This document shows positions 12,851-24,815 of a stretch of 64,000 nucleotides of DNA, one piece after another. The DNA is from Rhabdornis inornatus (Eukaryota; Chordata; Aves; Passeriformes; Rhabdornithidae), in NCBI GenBank assembly GCA_013397075.1, contig VWZS01000630.1:81327-145326 (forward strand). The letters run 5' to 3'. The translations under genes and the position numbers were made by a program. Below the pieces are notes generated by a model. The model ran no database searches and was not told the DNA's origin. It saw nothing but the letters and a program-made list of their open reading frames with translations. Numbering within the stretch: the stretch's first letter is position 1; every line of letters starts with the position of its first letter.

Positions 12851-14282
12851 CTCTCAGGAGCAAGCAGATCCTGAGCTGGCAGCTTTGTGTTTGAAGGCAA
12901 CATAATTCGGCAAAGCATACGCACAGGGGTTTTGATTTTCTCCACAAGACTTGGCTGATCTCTCCTCCACCCTCCTGTCCTCTTGGAGAGGGCAAGCAGT
13001 GGCACGTTCCTGCTCGGAGACCACACTGGGAGTGGTGCTTCACTGCCCCTGCCTGAGTCCTTCCTCTTCCTGTGCCGTGGCTCTCACAACTTCCCCAAGT
13101 TCTCTGTTCCCTGGGCAGCTCTGCCAGCCCTGCCCAGCCAACAGGGCCCTGCTCCTGCTCTTTTCTAGAGGGCTTCAGTTTTCGGCCCCACAATTTCGGA
13201 TGGATTCAGAGTGCCAACAGTGAAAACACCAAGCTGTGGCATGAGCTACAGTGCCACCCCTGTGATTTAGGAAGAAAGGTTTGCATTAGGTGCCACTTCA
13301 TTTTTAGATAACTCTTACCCACACAGACACACAGTCAAGCCCTGAGAGGATGAAGGGAAGGACTGAAGCCACTACAAACGAATTCCCAACATTCCAACCA
13401 AGGCTTTGGAGATAATAGATCAAAACTGAAAATAACATTTTTATACAATTCCTGAAAAATTTTCCCTATCATAAGCAAAAGGAAAAAAAAATTCTCTTTA
13501 CTGTTACATGATTCTAGCAGTACCAGGAAGTTAATTCCATTAGTGGTTACACAAAGCAGAAAAAATCCACAGAAGTAACAAAACCCATAAAAATAGAGCA
13601 ATTTAAACATGGCTTTCAGGAATGTGATACAATAACTCAGTCACTATGAAGCCACAAACAATGACTTCAAAAGTAAAAGGACAGCAATCAAAGGGAGGAA
13701 GAAACCCCAAATTTACATATCCCCTTGTTAAAAGAACTTTGCAAAATCTGGGACACAAGGGGGACTTTCATACTCCTCTCTGAGGCACAGAGGATTGGTT
13801 CAGGAAACTTAAATGAACTATGACTACTCTCTTACCAAACGACCTTAACTTCTAATTTAACTATTACTTAAGACACTGAGGGCTTACTACCTCCCTTGCC
13901 AACTCAAACTCTCTCTCAGCATATTAAACACCCATGGATGCGTTGGCTCTGTGGTGAAAGGGAAATGGCTGACACGTTACAGGGCAGAGATTACATTGTG
14001 CAGGTGTTCAAGCACCTTTCAAGACTTTTTATAAAGAAAATGTCAATTTGTCAAAGCACAAAGTTGTCAGAAGAGAACTACATCAGTTTAAATAAAACTC
14101 TTTGGGGGAGAGTTTAACCTCACTTATACTCAAAACAGCACTTAAATGAAAACAGCCACTAAGTGGCCAGGAGGAAAGGCCGCTCTTACCTGGGGGAGAA
14201 CAATCTTGCCTTGCCCACACCATTCCTTTCTGATGGTGATTTTGATTCAGATTTGACTTAATACCTCAGAAGAAGCTATTTC

Positions 14283-14485
14283 ATTTCACAGAATCATAGA
14301 AGGTTTGAAGTGACCTTAAAGCCCTGTGTCATGGACAGGGACATCTTCCACTATCCTAGGTGGCTCCAAGCTCTGTTCAACCTGGTCTTGGACACTCCCA
14401 GGGATGGGGCAGCCACAGCTTCCCTGGGCACCCTGTGCCTGGGCCTTCCCACCCTCACAGGGAAGGATTTCTTCCTAATATCCAA
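14283..14485 (-). mobile_element. CR1 LINE 3'-end remnant (antisense)
   Basis: About 200 bases of antisense CR1. They start at 'ttcacagaatcatagaagg', the complement of the 3' terminal repeat, and run to the block complementary to 'aatccttccctgtgagggtg'. Diverged but unmistakable. Confidence 0.8.
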
Positions 14486-17162
14486 TATAATTTTCTCTTT
14501 TTAAAAAAAAAAATAATTAACCTGCATTCTCCAGGCCACAGGGGAGTTGAAGAGCTCACTGAATAGCACACTGCATTAATGAATTTACAATTCTTGGAAA
14601 AAGGAATTTAAGTATAAAAAGAAAAATAACACTTGGAAGCATGTCCCAACTGAATGCAATCACTCACCAAGAAAGCCTGTGTGGACATGTGCTATTCCAA
14701 ATGGAAAATGCCAGAGAAATGCAAGATGTTGGCAGGCTTTGCTATTAGCAAATATCTGGTTCTCGTTACCATCAGCACAGGCTTCACAGCAGCTCCCTAC
14801 GGCAACCTTACAGCGCCTGGGAAAAGCAGGGAGTCTGAGAGTATCATCACTGAAACAAACACACACCCATAAAAATACTCTGGATTTAGGGAAAAGCCAG
14901 GACCTGCTTCCCAGCACCCTCCTCTTAGATGTTGTACAAGTTCCTGTTCCCATTTGTGTCAGGTTTTTCACCAGCACTGTCCTTAAGTCACAGCTGTAGG
15001 GCTCTGGTTACATGGGGAAAACTACTTTTTCTTCGCAATACAAGTCCAAAAACACCAGGTTTGAGAAAATTACAGAGTCCTGCCTTTATCAGGAGATAAA
15101 GGAGTGTTAAACTCAGTGCTATGGTTAGAAACTCATTATCCATTCAGCTTGGATTAAGGAGGAAAAGGATCCAAACAGAACAACAGCACATGAATGGTTA
15201 GTTCTGTATTTTATAGAAATTGTCTAGGACAAGAGATGGCCACTATTGCAATGTTCACTTAAACACACACCCATATTGATCAAATTAAAGAACAGATATG
15301 CCTCAAAAGTCTTTTAAAATTCTCCATTATAAGCTGGTTTTGAAAAACAAAACAAAAGAGCATCCAACCAGAAAGTTTCTCTTTAGTCACATTCCAGAGA
15401 TCTACAACTATCTTCTCCCCAAAATGTAGTTTTATGTTGTTTCTTCCAGGACTGCCAGATCAGGAAGCAGCTGATGGCTTTGCATAGAGCTCCAGTTTTG
15501 CATATGAGGTCCAAAGGCACAGTTTTTGGGACGGAGCATGCAAAGTGATAGTGCATGCCACATCCAGCACTGCTCCCTGTTCAGTGCAATCATCCACAGG
15601 CGCTGTTTGCTTTCCCCTGAGATGGGGCAGAATGAAACCTCTGCTTGAAGGCGTTTATTTTTAGCATCCACTTGACAGTGCAGTAAGTTAAATGCATGAG
15701 AAACATAGTTCTATAATCTATTTATAATCTCTATCCTTGAGAAACAGACATGGTAATGCGGGGGGGTGGGGGCACAGAAGCACCACCAAATCAAAAGTAA
15801 CTTCACACCAAACCTGCAGAGCCAAATCTTTCTATTTAATGGTCCGGCCAAGGCCATGGAGCAGACTGAACATGTCATCCAATTCTTACTCCATCAGCTC
15901 CATCTATCCCAACATTCCACTTACCAGTCCTGTCCTTCATGCATGTTTAATAAAATGCAATCCCTTGGGAGCTGGGACTGCTGCCTACCGCAAGAAATAC
16001 ACATTTGTAAAGATTATCATAAGATCTCTGTGTGTTCATAAATATGGACCTTTATAATCCCAGTAAATATAAAAGGATAAATTATTATAGAAGTGCACAT
16101 TCCTACACATCTTGGCAAAGGATATGAGCACTGATAATACCCGTAGAAAAAGAAATTAGAGTCTTACTGATTTATGCTGAAATCATTCTAAGGAAAATAC
16201 CAGATGAGTATCAAAGATGAGTCAGCTCAACAGCTCTACTATCAGATAACCACAAAAAAACACAGATGTGACTGATACATCTCAAATAGTTGATAACTTG
16301 TGTATGTGGAAGCTTTTGACCCTGTATTTTGTGTCTCCTTCCTAAACTTGCATATTTAGAGAAGCTGGAAAGATGCTAAGACAAAGATTTTTGTTTGCAG
16401 GCTTAGCTGTATTTTGAAAAATACACTTTCAGCACCCTAAGATGAAGTAATGTTGTTACCAGGAGCAAAAGCAGCTCTGTATCCTTCTCTCCAAATTACC
16501 CAGTGCTACCACTCATCCGGAAGGAGATTAAACATCACAATTCAAGAGAGCTTGCCAGGAGAGCTGTGCAGCCTGGGCAGCAGCCCAGTGCTCAGAAACA
16601 CCACAGGCACCACTCACTCCAGCTCCAACACCAGCCCCAGAGACTGTGTCTCTTGCACAGAGCAAAGGGCACTCCCAGCACATCATCTCTGTGCTCTGAG
16701 GGATATCTGTCTGGAATCACATGGACTTTACCATGGAAGCACCAGTTTTTCCTCCAGGGATCACTTAAAGAGTCTGGGACACTCCCACACTAACTCCTAC
16801 TCCAGCTGTTTGTCAGTCCAGATCCCAAAAACATCCTTCCCTACATGTGCTGAGAGCCTTGGAATTACCAGGACGCAGCAAAAGTGTGAGCTGAGACAGA
16901 AGTGTCACCCCCAGAACCCACTCTCTGGGAAAAGAAAACATTCTGGGAGAAAAGCTGAAGTGTCTGTGTCCCCTGGCTAGGCTGTCAGCTGAGACAGGAC
17001 CAGCACAGGCTGAGGAAGCACCACTGCTGATAGCCCATAATGAACCTGTGAGAAAATGAATCAAATCTGTACATCTATCAATATATGGCTGATATTTTCC
17101 CCTCACCAACACTGTGGGCTTACTTTTTACAGGAACTGTGTCATTCTATATAATGCCGCCGA

Positions 17163-17292
17163 AGCCCAGAGTGATATGGGTTGGAAGAGACTTTAAAGCC
17201 CATCCAGTTCCACCCTTGCTGTGGGCAGGGACACCTTCCAACAGCCCAGGCTGCTCCAAGCACCATCCAACCTGGTCTTGGACACGTCCACA
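17163..17292 (-). mobile_element. CR1 LINE 3'-end remnant (antisense)
   Basis: About 130 bases: 'gatatgggttggaagagac', 'ttaaagcccatccagttcc', 'gtgggcagggacaccttcc' and 'ctgctccaagcaccatcc'. It is cut off after the 'cttggacacgtcca' block. Confidence 0.8.
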
Positions 17293-19865
17293 AGGTGTTC
17301 AAGCTAGAGAACTAATTCATATTTCTAAAAAAAGTCCATGAATTCTCACTTGCAGTATTGCCATAATATTTTTCATTGGAGTAAAATTTAAATGTTCACG
17401 AGTTTCTTTTACTTTCCCTATAATCTGTTTAAAAAATAAAATAAAATATTGGAAGCTTTTGGTGCTTAGTTTGGTCCTGCTTTGGGGACCACTTTCCCCT
17501 GTCCTAAAGCCCACCTCCCATCCTGCCTCATAGACTGAGTAACTCTGCCCCAGACGTTGACACACAGGCTACTGGAAATCGGTACAGTCAGGAAATTTGG
17601 GTCATGTCTCTGAGGTAAACAGTAAATGAAAACCCTCAGGAAAGTCTGAATACCAAGGTGGTGAGGGGCTACTTTTTTTCTTCTTTTTAAAAAAGGAAGA
17701 ATTCTTTCGAAAGTATTCTGTTACTACATCACATTATTATAACCTAGGGCAGGGATGAGGTAATTTCCATTACCAAGGCAGGTTCTGGGATTTGTTTTTC
17801 AGACTACTGAGAAAGACACAGTTATATCACAGCACCACAGCAAACCCAGACAAGAGTTCATCACCTCACAGCAAGATCCTGCTGCCCCTGCTCATCAAAT
17901 CAAAGACAAATTCTTCCACAAATTATGTGGAGCTTCTATTTAGAAAGAGACAAATGAAATAAAGCCAGACTAGTTGCATACTCAGTTTAAAAGAGTGTCT
18001 TGTGAGTGGCCCCTAGGCTTTATTTGGAAGCTGAATCCCTAGCTAAACCAGACGTGTAGGGAAGGATCTGCTTTTATTGCTTAAATCATGTCCAGACTGT
18101 AAGACACCAATATTTTTGACACGTACTTGCCCATCAATGTCAACTAAACAATTAGTTAAGAGTTGAGTTTTGCTCCCTCAAGGAAGGCCGCTCCCCTTCC
18201 TCAGATACAGAAGATAGGGAGACTGCTCCACAGCAGTGTTATGTGTCAGGTAAAAAGTAAATTGGAATTTAATCTCTCAACTTCACATTCACCACAGGCC
18301 ATACCATACTCTGAGCTTTTACCTCTTGAGCTAGAAATTTTCCATGGAAAACTAAGTTTTTCTCATATTTTGTAGTAAGTTTTTATATACTTGAACTTCT
18401 GGGAAAAAGGGGGAGACACCTCCTTCTCTGGATGCTACTTGCTGCTATCCCTGGTATTTTCCAACACAAGCCATTCAGTTAACTTCATGTGAATTGAATT
18501 CACAACTCCCAAGTGTCCAGTTCCACTGCCAGCACTGTCCTGTTCCAAATTACATGGAAGTCACCAAGGTTGCCACATCCCTGAATATTGCACATCAATT
18601 CAAACACTCCAACAGAGCCATTCCCATTATTGCTGCAGCAATGTGCATCCAGAAGGTCATTTCTGCATTGCACTGGGTTCAGCCCTTGGCATTGTCAGGA
18701 AGAACTGAGGTTATCCAAAGTGTCAATGAAGTTTGCTCAATGGCTTTGCAGGAATACCTCTGAGGGAAATACTCAATGTTCACCCCATGCTCATGATTCT
18801 TCCCCTTTGTAGGATGAAAATTCAGGAACTGAAGGGAAAAACTATGGCAAAACCTGGAATATTTCCCACTCTAGCTGGTTGAGGCCAACTGGCAAAAGTA
18901 ACCTATTCAAAGTGCCATGAAAATTACACTCATGATAACAATGTTCAGTCAAACATATTCAAGTTAAGACGAAATCAAGTACGCAACCCTAGTGACACAG
19001 CAGCATTGGATAACTGTTCTTACTTCTCTTTATTTTTTTTTCTTTTTGGCTTTTTTTCTACTTTTTTTAAGAAAAACAAGTCATAAACAGCGCTTGGTGC
19101 CAAGAGTCAAACTGGTGTTTTTCCACTGCAGATTGACTGGCCATGCAAGAAGAGATTAATTTATGTGATTCAAGCATAAATCAATATTTGCATTTCTTTG
19201 TTGTTATGGATCCCTGGGGATCCATAGGGAAACAAGAGAGTGCTAAAAGGTGGACAGGGCCAATGCGAAGATTTGGGGAGACAACAGTGCTAGAAGAGCA
19301 TTTATCTCTACTCCATATATTGAAAACCTCTCACTAACAAAAAGGAAAAAAAATAAGCACATAAATTTTAAATTCATGCTTTCTGCCTGAAATCCTTAGC
19401 AGGCTCAACTCTTGGTAACCACAAAACCGATGCATCAATAGCTTCACGTGCATCTCACCCTACTGAAGTGCAGAACAGCATCTTCTGCCAGGAACATCCA
19501 CTGCAGTTACAGATCCTACCCACACCACTGCTCCTCCCTTGGGGCTGGAGGTTTTACCGGGAGTTTGCATCCCATCATCCACATGGGAAATTTCACACTC
19601 AGCAGTTCAGGCAGCCGAAGGGATTTTCCCCAAAGCGAAGGCACAAGGTGCCTGTGGACAAGCTCTGGGCAGGTGTCACACAGCCCCAGCAGCTCCAGCT
19701 CACACCAGCTCCCCGGGGAAGGGGACAAGCCCCAGTGCAAATCCCTATGCAAACCCCTGAGCTGGTGCAGCAGGACTGGCCAGAGGCCGGACAGAGCAAA
19801 TCACCCTGCACCTGTAAGTGTGGGAGCCTGGTCCCAAAGAAACCCAGGGAACCTCATGAAAACTA

Positions 19866-19996
19866 GGGTGTTTCAGGCCAGGCTGGACGGGGCTTGGAGC
19901 AGCCTGCGATAGTGGAAGGTGTCCCGACGCATGGCAGTGGGTGGGATTGGATGGGCTCTAGAGTCTTTTCCAACCCAAACCATTCTGTGATTTTGG
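19866..19996 (+). mobile_element. CR1 LINE 3'-end remnant (sense)
   Basis: About 130 bases of sense CR1 ending at 'ccattctgtgattttggt'. It abuts the CpG island, and the open frames crossing this junction combine repeat and GC-rich DNA. Confidence 0.8.
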
Positions 19997-20099
19997 TCCG
20001 TGATCGCACCAATGCACGTGAACAGAAACCTGCTAAGGCCGTGAGCAGGAACTCCTACAGGTATTTCTCTCTCATCAGAGCCAAGAGAAAAGCTGCTTT

Positions 20100-20850
20100 T
20101 GCAGGCATTTTGCGAAATGTTCCCTCTGCAGCCGCCCTGCCGCACTTCCCCACAGCTCGCACGTCCGACTGCTTCACCGCCGGTGCCTGTGCCAGTGCCA
20201 GTGCCAGCCGCGGGGACAGGGGCCGGGCACGCACCCCCGCCCCGGCTGGGGATGGAGCTGCGGGACCTGTGCAGGGAACCCGCGGGGGTCCCGCTGCCAC
20301 CCCGCTCCCCCCGCGCTGCCTCCCCCGTACCTCTCGGAGCCCGCGGGGCGCAGCCGGGGGTGCCTGCGCAGGGACTGCTCCCCGCAGGGGCTCCGCCTGC
20401 CCCGGGCTGCACCGTCCTGTCCCGCCGCGGGGGCGGATCCGCACGGCCCCGGCGCCGCTCCTCGCCCGCCCTACGGCCGCTCCAGCCGCGCCCGGCCCCG
20501 GTGACCCCCGCTCCCACCCCGCGCTTACGGCTGCCAGGCTCCGCCGGCCGCGTCCCGCTCCCGCCGCGGCCGACTCCGCGCTCCCGGTGGGGAGGGGCTC
20601 CCGCCGCCGCCGCCTCTTAAGGAGGATCCAGGCGCCGGCCGGGCTGTAAGGGACAGTAGCTGTGAGGGGGACAGGGGGTGTAAGAGGGACAGGGGACATG
20701 AGGGAGACAGCGGCTGTGTGCAGGGACAGCGGCGGGGCTGCGGCGGCTCCGTCGCTCTGGGCGCTGCGGTGACCGGGCTGAGGGGACGGAGGAGCCCGGG
20801 GCGCTGCCATGGCAGGAGGGGCTGGTGGGCAGCGCTTGACCGGAGCCGGA
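20100..20850 (-). promoter_or_regulatory. CpG island, probable PLA2G4A promoter
   Basis: About 750 bases of very GC- and CpG-rich sequence in otherwise AT-rich DNA. It includes GC-box-like runs and a (gtgcca)n patch near 20190-20210. It is the only strong CpG island upstream of the PLA2G4A ATG exon, and a good minus-strand donor lies inside it, so I infer a minus-strand promoter. Opposed 251-codon open frames on both strands are what such composition gives by chance and resemble no family I know. The human PLA2G4A promoter is, as I recall, not a classic CpG island, so the assignment is tentative. The island could also drive a non-coding RNA. Confidence 0.55.
20529..20640 (-). other. PLA2G4A: Candidate non-coding first exon of PLA2G4A
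   Basis: On the minus strand 'ggcagcc' is followed by a donor GTAAGC at 20528-20523. This suits a 5' UTR exon of about 80-110 bases starting inside the CpG island. The upstream limit is a guess, because no initiator or TATA box is certain. A weaker donor-like GTACGG lies near 20330. Confidence 0.35.
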
Positions 20851-21404
20851 GCGAGCGACTGATGTGACAGAAAGTATTAATCAAATAAATGGAATTTGCA
20901 TAAAAATATCCCTTGCTTTAAACACCCCCCGCTGTCGCGGCGGTGGTGGGTGTTAGTGTGGAATGTACCTTCTTCAAGGTGCTTAATTCAGCAGATGTGA
21001 CCACAAAACACTTTCATTCTCTGCAACTACCTCGTGAACATTTGCACGTGTAACACTTTGACTTAGAAACTCTTGGTTTTGAAAGGATGGGTGTTGAAAG
21101 AGCGGACTGCACCCTGTGAACCTCGAAAGGTCCACCAAGGTGTTGCTTGATCACTGAGTCCCCTTTGGTCCACTTTACACTTCCATCTAAAAAGTGGAAT
21201 TTTAAGTAATTATTAATTCTATCACTTTCGCCCTTCATGATGATTAAAAAAGACCTTAGAATTCCTTTTCATTCATTTGCATTTTCTCTGTTTTGCTTTA
21301 ATAGATTTAAAATCGAAGTGGTTTGAAATATACTGAAATTGGAAAATTTATTTCTAAATTGTATTGTATTATTTGCTGCATTGTTTCGTGCTAAACAGGC
21401 AGTG

Positions 21405-21655
21405 GCCTTAAGCTGAAAGAGGGCAGGTTTAGATTAAGAAAGAATTGTTCCCTGTGAGGGTGATGAGGCCCTGGGACAGGTTGCCCAGAGAAGCTGTGGC
21501 TGCCTCTGGGTCCCTGGAAGTGTCTAAGGCTGGGTTGGATGGGGCTTGGAGCAACCTGGGATCATAGAAGGAGTCCCTGCCCACGGGAGGGCGTGGCACT
21601 GGATGGACTTTAGGGTTCCTTCCAACCCAAACTATTCCGTGAGTCTATGATCCTT
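21405..21655 (+). mobile_element. CR1 LINE 3'-end remnant (sense)
   Basis: About 250 bases with the order typical of this window's main CR1 subfamily: 'gaattgttccctgtgagggt', 'ggttgcccagagaagctgtg', 'ggggcttggagcaacctggg' and 'ttccttccaacccaaactat'. The 3' terminus is present. Confidence 0.88.
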
Positions 21656-24600
21656 TGATTAACACCCAAAAAAGTATTTCCCACCTGGGCTTTTGGAGTT
21701 CAGAAGGAGCCAATGGGAGAGTCTGACGGCTCAAACCTCAGCTGCTTCTCGCCCATAACCTGCACTCTTAATATGACAACTCTCAAAGATGCCAGTTGTT
21801 CTCCAGACACAGCAAAAGACGAGACTGAGTTTCACTTCAACATTGATGTCAAGCTCTCTCCAAAGACCCATTTTTACACTGGGGCTTTGCACAAACTCCG
21901 TGCCTAAATTGGAACTCACTTCTTTGAAAAATGCGGTCATAAAAAAGCAAAGATAAAGGGTGGAAGGAAAGGCTTAAATGACTCAACCAAGACCTCCTCA
22001 AAGTGCAGCAAACTGAAGGGTACTGTTCTACAAATGAGGGGCACAGCAGTGACACTCACATTGTATTAACAAAGTTAAGTGTACGGCAAAGCAGTAACCA
22101 CAATTAGAGGACAGCAAGCCACTCCTCCACACAAGGCAATCCAGAAACCTCATTTTCTCCACTATATTACTGGTCCCCTGCTGTGATGCAGTGAGGGGCT
22201 GAGCCTCTCTGGCCACCACTGATGACTTAGTGGTCTGCCTCATTTGTGAGGGAAAAAAGCAGGGTAGAGAAGAGCTGCCCTGTAAGTGCTGTCACAAAGA
22301 AGGGCAAGTGTATGTTTAGAAAGCCAGTCTAGGACTGCCAGCTCAGAAAGCGCCTGTTTGATGTGGCAGCCTCCTCCTCCACATCCTCAATGTGCCATTT
22401 GAGGGAACATTAACCAAAAAAATGCAGCCAATCCACGATGGTGCCATTATTTGTGTTCTTTTGTTTTCCACGTCAACCACTGTCTGAAGACCACCTTGTC
22501 TCTTGGTAGGAAAGGACTCTGAAATGTGTCAGATGAGATCAATATTGGTCTGGGGGCATGCAGAGATGGCAAAAGCATGAATAAAATTGTTCTCATTGAG
22601 TTAGTTACCCTTTACCCTTTGACTGGGGATTGACCAGCAAGGCTGAGGGTCTGACCCCGTTGTCTGTGCTCTAAATCCTCCCAATGTACTTATCTGAAGT
22701 ACCCAAGAGATGCCCTGCTGAGCACAGGAGAAGCAGAGTTCCCCGCGCTCAGAGGTGACCGTGAGTGCCCAGGGCAGGTATGAGCCACATTCCTGGGGGT
22801 CGTCCTGCTCCACCTTCTTTCTCCCTGGCACAGCCCTGCTCCAGCCACAGACTTGTGTGGAGCCACGTGCTGCTCACAGGCCTGATCAGCTGCCCCTGAA
22901 CTCTGCCAAGGAGGGGGCATCTGCAAACCCAGGTGGGGGAGAACAGTGTCTTTCTCAGCATTTTAAATCTCTCCAAAGCACGATTCCCAGAGGATGACTC
23001 TGGTTATAATTTTTGTGGTTTTACAGATAGCAAATGCTGGAATAAACACAACCCCCAGCAAACAGGGGAACTCCAGTATTTCCATTAGAACGCCAAGAGT
23101 TTGTTCTGATTATCAAACCCCTATTTCTCCCTGGTCAAGGAAACAACTCAGACTCCTAAGGAGCTGATAAGGACCTGAGTAATTAAATGTCAAAAATTCC
23201 TCTTGCCTTCTTGTTGACGCAAGGAGAAATAAAAAGCTTTTTTTATACATTGTGACTATTCTTGTTACTTTATTTAATTATTTTTTGTCTTAATCCTGTT
23301 TCTTCAAGAAAATTATGGGTAAGGTTTCATGATTTATTATTCTTCCCTGTGACAAAGGAAGTTTAGCAGCTGCCTTCCCCCATCCCTCATTCTTCTCCAC
23401 ACACTGCAGGTCCTGTGTTGTGGGGTGCCTCACCAACTAACCTTGGAACGGGTTAAGAAACCTCTTTCCTTTGTCTTTTATGTGAAGTTCGTTTTTTTCT
23501 AGTTTCAGGCTATTTCAGCCCACTCAGATCTGCCTGCTGCAGTGTCCCTTACCCCACCTGCTGTGTATATTTCCAGAGCCGCCAGAGTCCCCAGGCTTTG
23601 CGCTGTCTCCTTGGCTTCCCACCCTTCCTGCGGCTGCTCCGCAGTGGAAACAAGCCCTGGACTGCGGCGAGGCAATGACAGGATGTGGAAAAGGGCCTTG
23701 AGAGGCACCGAGCACACAGAGGTCTCTCCTGAAGCAGAACTTTAAGGGAAGCCATGCCAAATTACAGGGGCCCTCTTAGTGTGTCCTCAAGGGCATAGCT
23801 TCAGGCAAACCATGGAAAAGGGAGAGTGGGAATAGCAGGACAAACACGCAATTAAGTAAACAAAAAGGGGTATTTTGTCAGATGCTTCACAGAAACCCAC
23901 TATTTTCTTCCAGACATTTCACCATGTATCAGAGAAAATCACTCTTTTGATCAGGCTCACAGACATGAGGTGTTCCATGGAGGGCTGACATTTTCTCTTG
24001 TCAAGATAAAATATCTCTCCTCCTGTGGTGAAAATCATTATCTATAGCACCATGAGGTGGGGGGGGGGGACGGGACTGTTGCTATTAAGATTTCTCCTAG
24101 TGCAAAATAGCCATTTGCTTATCCATTGCATAACCTGACATGGTTTAGCTGGAGCTCTGCCTAAAGCAGGATTTTCAAGCTGGTGCCTATCATCGACATC
24201 TGGCAGAGTAAATGCATTCCTTTTTTCCACTTTACTCCTTAAGACAATTTGTCAGGTATATCAGGGCTGCAGAAAAATGGCTTTTCCTCCAAGCCAATTT
24301 GCCTCTGCCCTTACTACCCCATTCCCGCATGGAAATATTTCCCCTATGACATAAAAAATAAGTAATAATTCTGGAGGACTTTCCACTGTGAATGAGAAAA
24401 CTTTGCACCAGAAGAAACTTCTGAAGGGAGTTGTCAATCAGGTGTCTGATTCCTTGATATTTCTCTCCTTCTTTCTCTCCCTGCTTCCACCTACAATGTG
24501 GTTTTCTGGGGCTCTGTCACCCATGGCACTTACTTTTAAACATAAAAGGCTAAAATAACAGCAGGTTTCAGTCACAGTCCTGTGATCCTGAAATATCCCC

Positions 24601-24697
24601 TGAGTGCTTGAAGTGCATTATATCGAGGGAAACCTGCATGTTAAGGGAGAAGTCAGTCCCTGTAATTGCCTGCTATTGTATCTATGGTGTCTGGCCT

Positions 24698-24815
24698 CAC
24701 AAAATGATAGGATCACAGGAGAACTGGCTGGAAAGGACCTCAGGAGGCTCTTATCCAACCTCCAGCTCAAAGCAGAGGCAGATCTGGGGTCAGATCACAT
24801 TGCCCAGGGCTTGGT
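24698..24815 (-). mobile_element. CR1-type LINE remnant (antisense, diverged)
   Basis: A short antisense tail: 'gataggatcacaggagaact', 'ggaaaggacctcaggaggc', 'tatccaacctccagctcaaa', 'cacattgcccagggctt'. It comes from a subfamily distinct from the most common copies. Confidence 0.6.

Larger units (their letters stand above)
3797..20528 (-). other. PLA2G4A: Probable first intron of PLA2G4A
   Basis: About 16.7 kb between the ATG exon and the CpG island. It contains at least nine CR1 remnants and small tandem repeats. I found no convincing coding exon on either strand. Calling it the first intron depends on the CpG island being the PLA2G4A promoter. If transcription starts closer to the ATG exon, much of this is upstream DNA. 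Confidence 0.5.

Noticed and set aside
19894..20810. Two opposed 251-codon open frames over the CpG island
   Set aside because: GC-rich DNA has few stop codons on either strand. The products are low-complexity proline/arginine/alanine-rich, with no domain, and one frame runs into a CR1 remnant.
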